Source: Ophiura sarsii (Eukaryota > Echinodermata > Ophiuroidea > Amphilepidida > Ophiuridae). From it: DNA of 64,000 nucleotides. The stretch is from positions 9,381,109 to 9,445,108 of the forward strand of contig CM069452.1 in assembly GCA_035610835.1 (NCBI GenBank). Reading direction: 5' to 3'. The notes below the pieces were generated by a model. The model did not search any database. It saw only the letters and a list, made by a program, of their open reading frames with translations, and had not been told where the DNA came from. The translations under genes were made by a program, and so were the position numbers. Of the stretch, positions 1 through 56,007 are shown in pieces. Positions within the stretch are counted from its first letter, which is position 1. Each line of letters begins with the position of its first letter.

Positions 1-794
1 CTCCATCATTACCGGTGCAGGTTTATATAATACAAAAATGTAAACGAGGCAGGCAGGCCACACAACAATATTCAAATGAAGTCTCATATGGATTGAAATG
101 AGAATCAAAAACTTGACATAATATTTTGTTTTAATTGTGTAATTTAGGTAATTTGTGTGAACAATGAATACATTAAGTTTAATATTTACGATGTTGATTA
201 TGCGAATTATATAAGATGGGTGGACTTTATTATAATATAATATGTGAACCACAATAAGATAGTAATTAATGGAAACATAACTGTGCCATTGTGCAGGCCT
301 GCCATAATCACAATGACTACTTAAAGACAACAAAATAAAATTGATATTCCCTTCACTTGTGACAAATTGTATATTCAATTTTCAAAACTAGGTTACACAT
401 GAGCAACCTAGTACATAATTATAGAGAGAGTCGTTCACAAGGACAATGTTGCCCAGCCAGGCAGTCATGGAAAATATGCCTAATGTACCCAAGAAGAGGA
501 GTCAAATTTGACAAAAGTGGCATTTATTGAATTCATTTTGTGTATGACATAGCTCAAGTAAAACTCTGTAAACCATGAGTCTAAATTTCTATTTAGTTAA
601 TTAATAAATTAATGGTGACTGCATTTAGGTATATAACAAAACACTTGACTCACAATTTCCATGGCATGATTAAAAATACTACAGACCATTTCAAATCAAG
701 ATCTTAAAAGTTACGAAAAATAGGATATTAAACTGGGTCCCAACATTGTCCACAGTCATTTTCTATGTATGGCATGGCATCATGGGTGCCGGCA

Positions 795-875
795 CCTGCA
801 TGGGTACTGTATGTCCAGTACCCATAAAGGCTGCCTGTACCTGCATGGGTACTGTATGTCCAGTACCCATAAAGG
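795..875. repeat. 45-bp tandem duplication with GGGTACTG/CAGTACCC palindrome
   Basis: CCTGCATGGGTACTGTATGT followed by CCAGTACCCATAAAGG occurs at 795 and again at 840. Each unit is a small hairpin. GGTAC-type motifs go on to about 1030. Confidence 0.9.
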
Positions 876-3800
876 TACTGTTAAAGTACCAGTGAAATAC
901 CATCAAAGTAGCTACACAGGACCAGTAATTCTGCTACTGTGCAGTTACTTTGGTTGTACCGCACAGTTACTGAACAGTTCTCATACAGGTACAAAGCGGT
1001 TAATACCTGGAAAGGTACAGGCAGTCAAATAATATGATACCTGGAATAAGAAAATGACAGTGTACTTAGGTTCCAGCTCTATAACCATTATTGTAGTATA
1101 AATTGCTCGCAACTTTGATGATGCTCCCATTAATATTTGTTTGCTTTCAGATAATGTCAATTTGAAATGGTCTACAGAGAATACACAGCATGCATAAGGA
1201 GAGAGTTTAAAAGTATCAGAATGTATCGTCTGCTCACAACCAAGATTTCAGTGAATGAAATTGTACTTATACAACATTTTCTTAGTTGAGTTTGTTGGCA
1301 GAGTTGTCACATAATCTCAAGACTTTAACTATTATGATGTTCACCAGCTTACAAATACCCATACATATGTGGTGTGATATTGATATATGGAAAATTAGGT
1401 AATAAAACAAAAATAGTAACCAATTACTCATCATTTCAAATGATCAATGTGGCCAACAGCAAGACTGTAGACTCGCATGATAGATTATGATGAAGTAAAC
1501 CATCATTTCATATTTGTAAATAAAAACCAAATATGTTATTTTTTAAGGTAATTTTAAAGTGTTTCTTTATTTAATTGCAATGAAAAAATCAAATATTTGT
1601 AGTAATTTAAAGGAGTATCACCCGATTTTCACAATCAATGGGTGTAATTTAAGATTTCAAGTCTGCATGTTCACCTTTTAACTCACACCATGACCCTAGC
1701 AGCTCTTATGTTTTGTGTAAGCTTATTTTTTCTAGTAAGCTTATTTATGTACATTAGTTCCGGTGACCGTGTCCGGGTCACTTCCTCCTCAGTAATTGCA
1801 CAACATGAATGAATTGTATTGGAAATGACTCATTTCTCTAAATATTAAGCTGCTCAATTACAAAGTAAAATATACTAAATTAAGAGAAAAAAAAGAAATA
1901 TCATAAAATAATAAGAGACATACAATTTTGTCCCTACCCTTTTCTTTATAGATCAGCTCACTTGTGAACACACGTTGTGCGATATATATATATATATATA
2001 CAAAATGAAATGCGATGTCCTATTCCACATACAAGGAAACCGATCATAAAATAAAACCGTAACACAAAAGTTTATCCACATAACAAATAAAATATATACC
2101 AGGATATCCGTAAACCCAGAAAGATATAAGGGGAGAAACCTATTGTGCCAGGGGGAGGGACTCTTACATACAAAGGTAGACATCATACTGGCTTAAAATT
2201 ACTTCTAAGTAATGATCCACTTTGAAAACCATACATGAAATGAATATGATATTTACTTTTGCATAAAAGTAGCCCCCCCCACCCAAGTTATGGGGACAGT
2301 AAGAATACAAAATGGCCTCACCTCTATTCTCCCACTTGATTAACATGACCTATTCACTGCAAAAGGATGTATCTCACATTAAATCTACACACATTATGCT
2401 TCCTTTTAGTACATTGTTGATTAGAACTTTTTTCAAAGCTTTCTCGTGGGTAACCTATGAAACTTATAGGATATAATAGGAATCTACTCCCTTTATACAA
2501 GTTAAGTGTTGTAGTTTTACACAAAAATACTTTTTAGACTCTTTACAGTGAAAACCTATTTCCACAAGAGTTCTATGTAAAAAATAGCCACTAACTATTA
2601 CAAAAGGCAGTATAATATGATGGAAATGTGGAGAGATACACCATTTTGTCAAATGGGCCATACATGATCACATTACCAATGGATTCATCACCAAATATTT
2701 ACAGCCAATTATAGAAAACATGCTTTTATTATATGAAATGTTTTCTTTTATAATATATTTATAATAATAAAAAATAATCTTTCTTTTTTCCCCACTTTTT
2801 TAATTGTTGTTGCAGAAATACTGTTCCACTTCTTGTACACAAATTATAATGTCACTCAATTACAAACTAGGTAAACAATACTTCCCTGTTGGTCTTAGTA
2901 AATAGGACAATTTTTATAATATACTCAAACACAAATTGGAACCCACCCTATATCCTGGGTGATAGTGTCTCTATGAGTTCAGGGTTGGAAGCGACAGCAA
3001 TAATACAATGTTTGGGCTTATTTTTGATAACAATTCAGGGAATTAAGTTCATTGTTTGATGGATTCATCCCATTAAAAGGTACACCTTGCTTATTTCTTA
3101 CAAAGTTAGATTGTTTTGACAGAATATCATCTAATGTAAACTTTGAAATAAAACCAGACTTTAAGTTTCACAAAATAAATGTATACTTTTTTAGGATATA
3201 GGGAAAATTGCTTTTTCTTTCCTATAATGCTATTTTATCCCATATCACATAAAAGTTCATTTCAAGATGTACCTTATGTGGTTATGAATATCAAATTTAA
3301 CTACTTTTACATACTGATAAATACCATTATATCGGTAAACTGGGCAAAAACAAACAGTGTCAACATTCTGTAAATGTTTTAATGGATGTTACTAAATATT
3401 GGTTTTAAAGGACTGTTTTATAAAGGGATCTAATTAATAATCAATCACTCAATACACAACACCTATCTCTAGCTTTCAAAAACTATTTGGCCCAAAATGT
3501 ATTGCACCTAGCGTTTCCATTGTAATTATATTCCATTATGTTTATGTTACTCAGGTTTGGTCCTTAAATGGTCTTTTCAATCACAACCACATCCTAATAA
3601 ACTAACAATGTTTTAATTTGCTGGACACGATTTGATGAGAATTCTGGGTTTTTAAGGATGAAAAGAATGATAAGTTGTTGAAAACAAGGGGTGTCAGAAG
3701 TTTGGTTTGGTTCACCATTACCTTCAAAAAGCACATTAACTGAGTTGGTGAACAGATATGTTACCAAACCAAGCAAGATATATATATATATAAAACGGTC

Positions 3801-4084
3801 TTTGTGTGAAATAAAACTATGCTTTGCAGAGTCAAAAACAAATCTACACTAAATCATGAAACAGTTTTTATCATTTTGTTATTTACAGTCATACTCATAA
3901 TAACCTGGACGTAAAATGGACACACACACACACCAGAAAGAGAGAAGACAAATGATGCAACTTATGTTTTACCCCTTGCTATGAGGCTTATGGACCATGA
4001 CACTTTTACACACAACTGAAATGATGATCATGCCCAGTCACATAATGGATAGAGATGGCTTGAAATCCACCAAAGATGCTCAGT

Positions 4085-4197
4085 CCAAAATGTGTGTCCT
4101 TCTGTCATGTTCAAAGAGGCTCAATGTGTCCTTCTGTCATGTTAAAAGAGGGGGACTCAATGTGTCCCTTCTGTCATTTTCAAAGAGGGGGGCTCAA
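4085..4197. repeat. Tandem repeat, about 3 units of 37 bp
   Basis: Units contain TCAATGTGTCCTTCTGTCAT followed by GTTCAAAGAGG with growing G runs. The short open frames across it are products of the repeat. Confidence 0.88.
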
Positions 4198-4358
4198 AAC
4201 TCTTCCGGATAATTTCCCCTCTCCGTTCATGCCAACTATTCTTCCTGGTCCAAGCCATCGTTCTCCATCACATGACCCAATCTCATCAACAGGTCAGTTG
4301 CCTGATATAGTAATGGTTAAACATGCACCATAGCAAGTTGTAAAACATCACTTCCAGT

Positions 4359-4498
4359 ACTATAGTCTATTTGCCTTCCTCTGGACAGTGACATAAACTT
4401 ACAAGCGCAGCATTTACACACGAGGGCGCGAGCATTCACTGCGGTCAGTGAATGATGCACTGACGTCACCGTCTCGAGGAAGGGAAATAGACTATAGT
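4359..4498. mobile_element. 140-bp MITE with ACTATAGTCTATTTGCCTTC ends
   Basis: The inverted ends ACTATAGTCTATTTGCCTTC and the complement of GAGGAAGGGAAATAGACTAT match over about 23 bp with one mismatch. The interior TCTGGACAGTGAC, GCGCAGCATTTACACACG and GACGTCACCGTCTCG recurs in reverse at 41440-41610. Confidence 0.82.
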
Positions 4499-5530
4499 TT
4501 AAATTCTTATTTGATCTTAAGCAACTAGATAATTAATTGAGTCCATTCATTGACACCACAGATGGCGCAAACAAACACCATGAAAACTAAGTAACTCTAT
4601 AGCGACTACCAACGTTAGACAGTAGTAAATATCTAGGCTCAAATCTTGTTGATGGTTCCAATGTGGAATTACATGATTTTTGTCTTATTTTAGTTCCTCC
4701 TATTACCATTTGCCAATTGCAAACATAGGTTTCAACTAAAAATAACTTACAAAATGTTTTAAGCCTTTTGCACAACCACTATCACTTCTGACTGGACATA
4801 GCCATATGTGATACTAAGCCTTTGGATTCTACTGTAGTTGGTGGACACCCATGGCATGCAAGATATGTCTGGTGGATTTGGCACACAACCAAGCTATATG
4901 TAATGTTAGCCATCACCTACATCCTATGATATTATGAATTTGACTGTAAATAGAAACATAAGACTGAGAAGCCATCGTCACTTTTATTTGATGTGTTTTA
5001 CACAGTTAAAGTGTTGGCAGTGGATTCTCATTCTATGCCTAAACATGGTAAGGCACAACTTGTTTGATTACCTATAAAAGACATCATTTTCCACAAAGTC
5101 AGCCCTAACTCATGGCAAATGGGTGCAATTCATACTCAATTTACAAAGAGTTACATCCTTTTACCATAGTTAGCGCATTTCCAATACCAATTCATGAAGA
5201 AAATGTAACAAACCCACATTTGTGTCATAAAGACAATGTGAAAAACTAATCAACCAATACAGACAAATTTGATAAACCCAACTCCTGTAAATGACTAATA
5301 ATTTAGGAAAATGATGACTTTTACAGATTACTATTTCCCGCGTGGCATTATATTCACTCAATGTGTAGTTTTGATATGCAACATACAATCATGTGATATG
5401 TACATACATACAAACATCTATTGTTTATTATATAATACATGAGTGGTAGGTAGTTATGTAGGTAGATATTAATTATATTCCAATCAACTCATACAGTGAT
5501 TCAAATGTATAGCTCACCACTCCCTATTAA

Positions 5531-5875
5531 AGGTAGATGACCCGATCACATTTTCGAAACACAGAATTATTTCAAACATACGGAGATTTTCATATCATAT
5601 GAAAGCTCGTATTTTTCTCATCATCATACTGAAATTTGACGGCCTAAATCGGTATAATTACGGAGAAATCGATGAAATAACGTCGAATTACCGCGAATGG
5701 TGGTAACCACCGATATAGTTTGTATACTACTCAATGGGTACAGTTCACAGCATCTTGTGCGTCTAAAATAAGAACCATTAGAGCTATGCAACTCAAACTT
5801 TGGAACACGACTTTTTTAAGGATGACCTTTCATGTAGAATAGAAAACTTCAAGTTGAAAATCGGAACATCTACCT
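5531..5875 (+). mobile_element. TTAA-flanked MITE, family A copy 1
   Basis: A 345-bp non-autonomous inverted-repeat element with TTAA on both sides (5527-5530 and 5876-5879). Its start AGGTAGATGACCCGATCAC is intact, but the right inverted repeat has lost about ten bases. It is nearly identical internally to copies at 33432-33789 (reverse) and 62919-63275, which suggests recent spread. No coding capacity. Confidence 0.9.
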
Positions 5876-8840
5876 TTAAAGAGCGGTCAACTTTGTCCCT
5901 ATATATAGTTGAGTGTTTTGTAAACTAAGCTATCTGTTACACATGTCACCTACAGTCACCATTATAATCCTTTGGAGATATCTTCCATTAAGTTGAACTA
6001 ATACTCCGCTAGTCAATCCGGAAATGCTTCCATAAGCATGGTAAACATATCACTCCAATAGGGCAGCAATCCACATGTTGAAGAAATGGATGGCCCCATT
6101 GGACAATGCACTATTTGTCTCAATTTTGACGTCCAAACTGCGCTAAGGTATTTTCAAAGGATCGTGATAATAACTGCAGTGATGCTTAAAACTCACAGCA
6201 AAGGGATATATCCCACATTCTGTTCTCCATAGTGTACATCCTTTTGCCTTAGTGTGCTTTTAAGATTTTCACAGGGGAATAAATAATAGAAACACTCTCC
6301 ACTGTTTGTTAAGTTTAGGTTGCAGATTCTCATATCAATGTTATCTATATGAACAAAGCCACTCTATTAAAATTATCAAAAATATTTATTGAAGTTTGAT
6401 TTTTTTAGTTCAGACATAATAAGTTAATTTATAAGCTTAGTACCAATAAATAAAACAAGCAAACTTTCAATGGTTTTCTGTCCAAATATGTTTCAATTTT
6501 TTGTATTTTTTAAAAACCACAAATATGACTTCAAAAAGTGAATAATATCATTTGGGGCACCCTATTTTCTTTTAATTTTGGATTATGAGGCAATATTACC
6601 ACCACCATGACAAAAGAAAGTATAACCTTGGTGAACCATGTGTGAGATACATCTTTTTGCTATACTTGCATCATTCACTTATAACAGATAGCTAGAAATT
6701 TCAGTTGAGTTTGAATCTTGCGTTGGCTATAGAAAAAGTGATCTGCAACATACAATAATGATGTTGTACTTTTACAAATGTCTACATTTGTTTACTATAA
6801 AAAATTATTTCCATATCATAATTTGCAACAGGCTGCATGAGGTATGGGTAATAAAGGCAACCATTTTGATGGCAGATAATATACAAGTAGTCCCCCTGAA
6901 TATAGCACTTATATCGTTTCAATATAAAAATACAGGAATACGTACTGAGGAGCAATTAAATCCTGGCTTTCACTACTAATTCATTTGACTAGCCCCCACC
7001 CGATGGCCCAGTTTTGAATATGGTATGAAGATCTTTCATAATTCCAAATAAAACAGGGCCGGGCAATATGGTTGTATATTTCTCCCAAAAGCTAGGACTT
7101 ATTCAGCTTGGTTTATATAACTTCTACACTTTTCTCACTCAAGTTTGTTATGTGACTTGTGCACTTTTTCCACTTGATTTTCTTAGTCATTAGTTAGTGT
7201 TCCCCCATCCCCTGGCAGCTGCCCTATACGTAAGTACATCCACAACATGTGACACAGTGATTTAGTCGCTTGGTCATTTCTTCACAACAGGAAGTCCTAT
7301 CTACTTATCATAATTGATTAAGGCCGCTAGACACGACACAGGTGTGGCAGAGTAATCTAACGCTTTGTCGTCAAAAGGACATTTGACTGGGAGGAAACCA
7401 CTTTATTAATAATCCAAAGGTTCCTCAAATCTACTGCCTCGAAACATATTATGATGTGTATGCTTTATTCAGGATTTGAACTCAAGACCCATTCAGTGAT
7501 CCACACTGTGTGAATGCATCTATACTTATAAATTACCTGCCATCAAACCCATACTTCTAGCCTTTAAGCTAATTTGAATCACAAAACTCTCCTTCCCCCA
7601 CCCACCAGCTGCTGTATAAATACAATCTCCATGCAGCCAGCTACGTGTACACATAAGTATCCGTGCATTCCAAGTATACACCCAGCCATCTTTACAGACG
7701 GAGCAATAATAACTCAAACATTACATTATCAATATTTCAACATATAGTGTGTGATAAATCTAACAATATTATTATCATATAATCTGTACACATTTTGGTT
7801 TTCTTTTTACACATCAAATAAACAAGCCTTGTTTGCAAAAAACATAAAACGTAGGCAAGCTGCCAGCAAGACCTGAGTGTTTAACCGATGCCATAGACTC
7901 CATTTTCCTGGTTTGCAAATTGTGGTAAAAATCAATTGCGGTCTGTCATTAGCCATGTTGAAAAGATCCAATTCTATGTGGATAAATAAATATCCACATG
8001 TGACCATCATGCATCAAAGCAATGGAGTTGTAAACGGAAATGTCTTTTTTCGAAAACGGGTGGTTAAGTTGGATACCACTGCTTTGATACTGATTTAGAA
8101 ATAATTTACAGTGAACAACTCAACACAAACAAAGAACAAATTGGGCAAAATTGAATCTTGGTTAGAATACAATCTTGAAGCTTCAATTTGACGCAACCAA
8201 TATTTATTCAAATGGTTTTCTAACTTAATATCAATATTTTGTTCCCTGAAGATCATTTATTTAAATGCAGTAAATTAACCAAGCTATGTATCAGAAACAT
8301 TTCAAAATGGCCAACTGAGAAGTATTCCAATTGTGTTGCATTTGATCATTAATCAATGTTTTATGACTAATAACACAAAACATGCGCTTTTTATTCTTTA
8401 CTTGGATTTCATTTGGATATTACCAGACCAGACCAACCAATTACTAGGACCACAATATTACGAATCAGAAGCAATTCTCTCTCTTCACATGACATCCACA
8501 ATGTTTGGATCCCTAATAAGTTCAAATTCAACACCTCCGATAGACTAGACTAGACTGTTCACCAGCAGTTTGTCTGTTCCTATTAAAATAGCTTTCTTTT
8601 CTCAAAAATAAGATTAATGTACAATACTTCATGAACCATTGTTGGGGTTGTCAAAATCATGCGTTAAACTTAAGAAACCAGCAATAGTGAAATGGTGAGA
8701 AAAATGCCCTGCACAATAAGAGAATCCATTGGCTTGCACACGTTTCAAATTGAATGACTAAAACTGGATGCCTATTCCAAAGTTCTGAATGTATTTGTAT
8801 TACTTCAATATTACAACTATAAAAAAATCCATCAGTAAAG

Positions 8841-9037
8841 TACTGTTAAACAACTTAATTTCACGGCAACTAAATTTAACGAACCTGCATTTAGTCAACT
8901 TTTTGTGGCAATTTAATTTCATCACCGATTTGTATCATCTTCCTTTATATAACCATTATAAATAATATAATTTCATTTGGCGAATTGGATCTCCTAGCAA
9001 AATTAAATTGCTAGCGAAAATAAGTTGTTTTACAGTA
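8841..9037. mobile_element. TA-flanked MITE, TACTGTWAAAC family, copy 1
   Basis: The inverted ends TACTGTTAAACAACTTA and the complement of TAAGTTGTTTTACAGTA bound about 195 bp; TA at both edges acts as the target duplication, as in Tc1/mariner-type elements. A diverged second copy is at 49018-49214. Confidence 0.82.
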
Positions 9038-11239
9038 TTACCTAAATTTGACTGCACCAATGGATTCCCTTTAATAGTGTGTATGTGAAGAGAGAGAGAG
9101 AGGAAGAGCCTTACGCATTCTAGTATGAAGCTTTAACTGACTTGTGCATCATAATCACTACATGTATACTAATTATAGTTTAATCAGTTCAAAATTGGCG
9201 AGAAATATTTGTTTTTTATCTCTTTGCACGCAAAAGTAATCCAAGAGTACACGCGAGATTATGACCACACACACACGGTTTTGGCCACAAGCACGTGTCA
9301 CGGATACGATGCACAGTGCGCTTGTTGCCTTCATGTGTGCTCGCATCCTTCTGTATTCATTCGCCGCTGTAATGAGGCTTCGCCAATTTGGAACTGATCA
9401 AACTATAGCTATAGCTGATTTTGTCTTGTTTATACCAATCACTAATGGATAACAAATCTATGACAAATTACCCGCCCACCCATTATACCTGAGATTATTA
9501 ACAAAAAATCTATATTTAGCGTAAACTCTCGTCAATTTGAAATAGGACACAATTAAAAAGAAAGAAAAAATAAGTTGACATAAAATATATTTCACTTCCA
9601 AAAAAAGATTCCAGAAATATAAAACTGTAGGGACAGTGATCAATGATTGTACACAGGGTTGACATTACTTCAACTCTCTCAAACATGCTATCGTAGTTGA
9701 AAGGAAGGAAAGAAGTTAAGTAATGTCAGCCAATAGTACATTTATCAAGAGGAACCCAAGAAAGCTTTATAAACAATCCTAAAAAGAATAAATCTTCTGT
9801 TACAGTAAAAGAAGACATTTTCAAGCTACTCTTATTTTTCTTCTTCCGTTTTTCGCAAAAAATAAGCCCATCTTTCTTAGTGTATTTATATGTAATTACA
9901 AATACAACTTGTGAAATTTTAACAACACACAAAACTTTAAATCTTAGACAGAGTGCAAACATTAATCACGCAAAAATAGCCACTTTTACGCCGTTTCATT
10001 TGTACAAAAGGGGAAGGATATCATTCAGCACATAAAAAAGTTAAAACCATTTTTAAAAATACGACGTCATTGTACACACATCCTGTTGTGAGAGAATGAG
10101 CGTACCATATACCGTCATTACCATATACCGTCATCACCAATGTGCGGGTGTATGTGGGTGTGTGCTGTTTGGTGAGTGTAGAACAGATCAGATCAGCTGT
10201 CGTGTAATTGGTTTAGAAATACAAAGCAGTTTTTATAAAATATCATTTCCTTGTTTGATACATAGCTAAAAGGAAAAGGAACAAAGAGATTCCCGACTAC
10301 CAGTTTAAGGACCTGGATGAAGTTGCAATTAATGAGAAACTTCTATCTCTGTTCAAATAAATGTTAGTTGTGGAAACTATTGGAAACCAAACAAACTTCC
10401 TTTCCTTCCTGTCTTTCCATTCATTTGAGATGACCCTTGATTGACCCAGCTGCCTTTTCTATCTACCAATGATGACCTTTGACCCAGCAAGTCAGTCAAC
10501 AAAAGCAAGACAGAATATTAATTTGTGTTAAATATATATAATTTACATCAGTTCCATATCATACTCAAAATTTCTGATCACCAGATCAAGGTTATACTTT
10601 CCTAAAAAAATCTCTTGTTTTTTATCACAAGCTGCAAAACAGCGATATAAAAAACTGCTAAAACCATTTTCTCAGCACCAGGCTGTTTAGTTTCCGTATT
10701 AATATGTTCACAATATGACCTAGCAATAGAGCATCTATGTAGGTCTCTTCCCACCAGTAACGTAAGCCACCGCCTGCCACAAAAGACGGTCAAACCAGGC
10801 TTACACTGCTGGATTGGTTATATATATTTATATTTGTATATTTATATATATAATATATATAAGGGTGGCACAAAAACCACAACAACATTTACATAATTTA
10901 CAGCCATGATGGGGCATACAAAAATCAGTCCACCAAGTATACTTTTTAATTTTTTTATATTTTCGTTTGCTTTGGCCTTTTGTGTGCGCCATGTCGTAGT
11001 AATAGTGCCATGTATACAGTCAGCGATAACAACAGAAGCACACCAAGTTGACGACATTAATAACTTTTGACGGTTGGCCTAACCTGTTCAATAAGGTTGA
11101 GGGCGGTGTTCATCTCCCACACAATGTTAAAACTGTTGTGTATGTGTGTGTGTAAATACAATTGCGTGTGTGGACTGCTGTGATTTGTGTCAAGTGGGAG
11201 CTTTACTGAGTGATTGTCGTCGTCGTCGCTGCAGAGGTT

Positions 11240-52577
<41,338 letters not shown>

Positions 52578-53404
52578 GGCTTTCTTTATCTTCCCAAATG
52601 GTTGCCTTCCAATACAAACACTAAATCTTCTGTGTCTATGTTGTGTGGGTTACTGCAGCGCCAAAACTTGTATTGGATTGGTATGTAGATTACGCTTGAC
52701 AGTTAAGTATGGTACATACTGAACACAATCTGTTGAGATATAAAGTAAACAAAACAGTTAGTCAAGTGTGTGTAACGTTTGTGCATGTTAAGGTAAAATG
52801 TTACCAGGCAAGTAAAGTTTGTGTATGACATACCCAAACAACCAGTTGGAAATTTGGAACCTGGCCAAATGGGGAACAATGGAGAGTTCACACTGCTGCC
52901 AACCATAAAGGTTGAAAAAGGTTTCCAGGTGAAATTAGGAAAACATAAATAGACTTATTTCCCTATTAACTTTAAATTTTACTAACATCTTACTTTCCAA
53001 CAACAAATAGTTAATGTGTAAGATCTCCTAATGATAGACCACCAATAAGTATTGCTATCACAAAAACAGTTCCTTGGACATATTTCCAATTGTGTCGGTG
53101 TATGCTGCGCAAACCCCAATGTGATTTCCTTCAAATTGGGCACTGATATTCAAGCACAGACATACATGCAAGTTTGGGCATAATTCTGTTATATGAATAC
53201 CCCTGTGACGGGTATAACAAAATTACTCCCAAGTATGGTCAAATGATGTCCAAAGCAATATGATGTTTGCGACAGGTATCAACACCAATAGTCAGTGTGA
53301 ACTTGCCTCATGATATAGTCAAACATGATAGCTGTTTTGATTCCAATATAAATGAATGTAAATGACCCATCCCTTGAGTCCATGAATTCTTCCATGTTTT
53401 AAAA

Positions 53405-53549
53405 GTTAAAACGTAAAAAGGTTGTTTGAAAACATTCTCCTGTGTTAAACATAAAAAGGTTGTTTGAAAACATTCTCCTGTGTTAAACATAAAAAGGTTG
53501 TTTGAAAACATTCTCCTGTGTTAAACATGGAAATGTTGTTTGAAAACAA
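53405..53549. repeat. Tandem repeat, 38-bp period, about 3.8 units
   Basis: Units of ATAAAAAGGTTGTTTGAAAA followed by CATTCTCCTGTGTTAAAC; the inner two are identical. Confidence 0.92.
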
Positions 53550-53767
53550 TTAATAATTGTCTAAAAGACTCTACTACATTTGGGACATTTCTGACCAAAA
53601 AGACCCCTTTTTTAGAAAATGTTCTAACCTTGTGACCCAAAGACCCTTTTTTTGCCACATTGATATTCTCTCACCCAATGACTCCTATTGTATGCACCTT
53701 TGCTTTCACCCCTCCCCCCCCCAGTTACAAAGAACCACCCTCACATCCAGATCCATTTCAAACTTGA

Positions 53768-53787
53768 CCCCCCCCCCCCCCCCCCCC
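53768..53787. repeat. Poly(C) run, 20 bases
   Basis: C20, with a second C-rich stretch about 50 bases before it (53710-53722). Confidence 0.95.
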
Positions 53788-54455
53788 GATGTGTATGGGG
53801 CAATGGGGGATGAACCTAGCAAAAGCACAGGGACATTAATGGTGGGCATTGAATGTTCATGTAACAATAACATAAAAAAGGTATGCAGGCTTTGTATTAA
53901 GGGTTTATAAACTGAGAGGAATCCTCCAGCAAAAAATGTATCTTTTATAGCAGTTTTTAAGGCCATTTTGTACGCCTTGGCTATACATTTTGATGGCATT
54001 ACATTCCTAAAAGTAATAGCCTACATCTAACATGAACAGTATCATGAGCAAGGATTACTGTCTTTTGTACACAAATGGGCCAGTGAACAAATGACTGATC
54101 TATTAATTGAAATTCCAGAATTTACCAATTTTACCACAGGGAAAATGTGTTGCGGTAAATTAACAGGTTAAATTGCGGTTAAATAGCCGACTTCAAACAC
54201 TGTTTGCCTCTGTATTTAGTATCAACTATCAAACTAATAATTTCATGATCTCTGTTACGCCAAGCATTAACGCAGTATGATGACGCACTGCACATGGGTG
54301 CACGTCACATTATTGCTGCTGTACATGAACATCCAATCATACACTTTGAAATTGGATGCCACGGAGCATGATTGGTTAGTTTGCATTTCTGGGATCACTG
54401 CATCCTTGCACAGTGCGACTGCTGCGTACAAGCAGTAGCTATAGTCAGCATCATA

Positions 54456-54670
54456 ATGCTATGGACACAATTCCACCAATGCGTGCATACATGCGTAAAC
54501 TCTGAAGTGCGTACCGGAAGCATTGAAAATGACTGCTGTTCTGATTGATCAATCGTAAGATCACCATGCGCATGCATGCGTAGTTGTTCGCGCATATCAT
54601 AATGCATTTGGATGTACCAGTAACAACAAATCACACTCGCGTAAAATAGCTTGAATTTCATCCGTAGCAT
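54456..54670. mobile_element. TA-flanked MITE, ATGCTATGGAC family, copy 2
   Basis: The ends ATGCTATGGACACAATT and AATTTCATCCGTAGCAT are flanked by TA (54454-54455 and 54671-54672). It is about 40 bp longer than the copy at 25533 and shares its GC-rich interior. Confidence 0.83.
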
Positions 54671-55001
54671 TATGGCATTTTCAAAATAATCAAAAATGAT
54701 TAAACATATTTATACTGAATTGCTTTTTGAATTCAAAATATACTTGCAACTCTTTTGGGGACACACTGTAATTATAAATCCTGGCAACATCACAGATCTG
54801 GGCCAGGTTAACCGGGGCCCTATGGATGGAACACCTGTGCAGACAGCTAATGCTGTTTAACTTGACTAATTTTGCTTAAGCCTTCAGTTCCTGGCCAATA
54901 TGATTATTCAGTATAGTTGTACACAGTGAGTAGATTCGAATTTGTGAAATGTAATGCACCATAAATGATGAAGTTTTTCTAAACAAAATGAAGCAACTTA
55001 A

Positions 55002-55240
55002 CACTTTCCACGCGGCAGGCAGCTGCAGACGACATTCCAAAAATTCACAACTTTTTTCAAAAATGTCAACATTATTGAATTTCATTACCATATTTGGAAT
55101 CACCATGAGAAATGCATTGACAAAAGTACAAACATGCCTAGTATTGAGTCAGGAATCATTGAGATAGACTTTGAAAATTGTGAAAGGTTTCAGAAAAATC
55201 TGTTCTGTGTATGGTAGAAATAATAGCCGCGTGGAAAGTG
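55002..55240 (+). mobile_element. TTAA-type MITE, family B copy e
   Basis: A 239-bp copy with intact ends CACTTTCCACGCGGC and GCCGCGTGGAAAGTG. TTAA is at 54998-55001; the right flank has mutated to TTAT. It lies upstream of the start codon. Confidence 0.9.
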
Positions 55241-56007
55241 TTATGAAATAAAAGTGTTAACAACAATATAGTAGGAGTGTACAAAAAGCAATCGAGTTGT
55301 TATATGATTATCATTAATAATTAATCATAAGCCACAGAGTTTTTTTCTAAATGTCAGACAAAAGTACCGACCGTCCCCCTAAAGGAAGTGGAGCTTCTAG
55401 TATGACATCCGAACGTCACATCGTAAAGCTCCTGCAATGCCTATCTGGTCAACATAAATACAGTTAAATATCAAAACCCTCATCATGCAACACACTTAAT
55501 GCCGATGAGTCTCACTTGTACAGGGTATTTACCCTGTTTGGTGGCTATTTTGGAACAGTAGTGACGTCAACGGGAAGATGTATTAGGTGGGTGGTAGCTA
55601 AATACGTCCCAAAATATATATTACACTGCATGAAGCTAATCACATAATACTGACTCGGCTGTCTGTAATAGCTATTAGACAGTTATGCTTCACATGTTAT
55701 CATTTCAATTTCATCAGGTTTTGCCTGACAAGTGAATTTTGTATTAAATGATTTCATTCATGTCAGCATGGTGAAAGGGTTGTTTTTCTTACTTTTAAAA
55801 ACACACAACAAATCTCTAGTAGTCCCATGCACTGGCATACAGGTCAAAATAATGTCACAATTTTAGTATAAATTGAAATAGTATAGTATGTATAAGTCTT
55901 AATTGTCATAATTCATTATAAAGATGGTATACTCCTCCTTTCCTTTTTCCTTAAAATGAAGATTCATTTTGAGAGAAAAAACAGCGAGCGAGTAAACACA
56001 AGTAAGC

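Larger units (their letters stand above)
1..11239. other. Downstream of the Mef2 stop: 3' UTR grading into intergenic DNA
   Basis: No gene other than the Mef2 3' UTR can be supported here. The UTR begins at 11239 going down; just beyond the stop lies a short trinucleotide run (GTC on the plus strand, 11216-11229). The first poly(A)-signal variant on the minus strand is ATTAAA (10950-10945), but several AT-rich alternatives exist and the end of the transcript is not determined. The remainder is AT-rich unique DNA with short inverted-repeat elements at 4359-4498, 5531-5875 and 8841-9037, and tandem repeats at 795-875 and 4085-4197. Small open frames show no codon or motif evidence of coding. 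Confidence 0.6.

Noticed and set aside
1745..1785. GGTGACCGTGTCCGGGTCAC small palindrome
   Set aside because: Short, imperfect and without a second copy or flanking duplication.
4076..4333. Open frame with repeated Cys-rich peptide
   Set aside because: It is created by the 37-bp tandem repeat; there is no second support such as splice sites or homologous motifs.
5899..5908. CTATATATAG MEF2-type site as an autoregulatory element
   Set aside because: At this AT content several perfect matches are expected by chance in 64 kb, and this one lies downstream beside a MITE.
7470..7511. Box B-like GAGTTCAAATCC on the minus strand
   Set aside because: No convincing box A at the right distance and no repeat copy was found.
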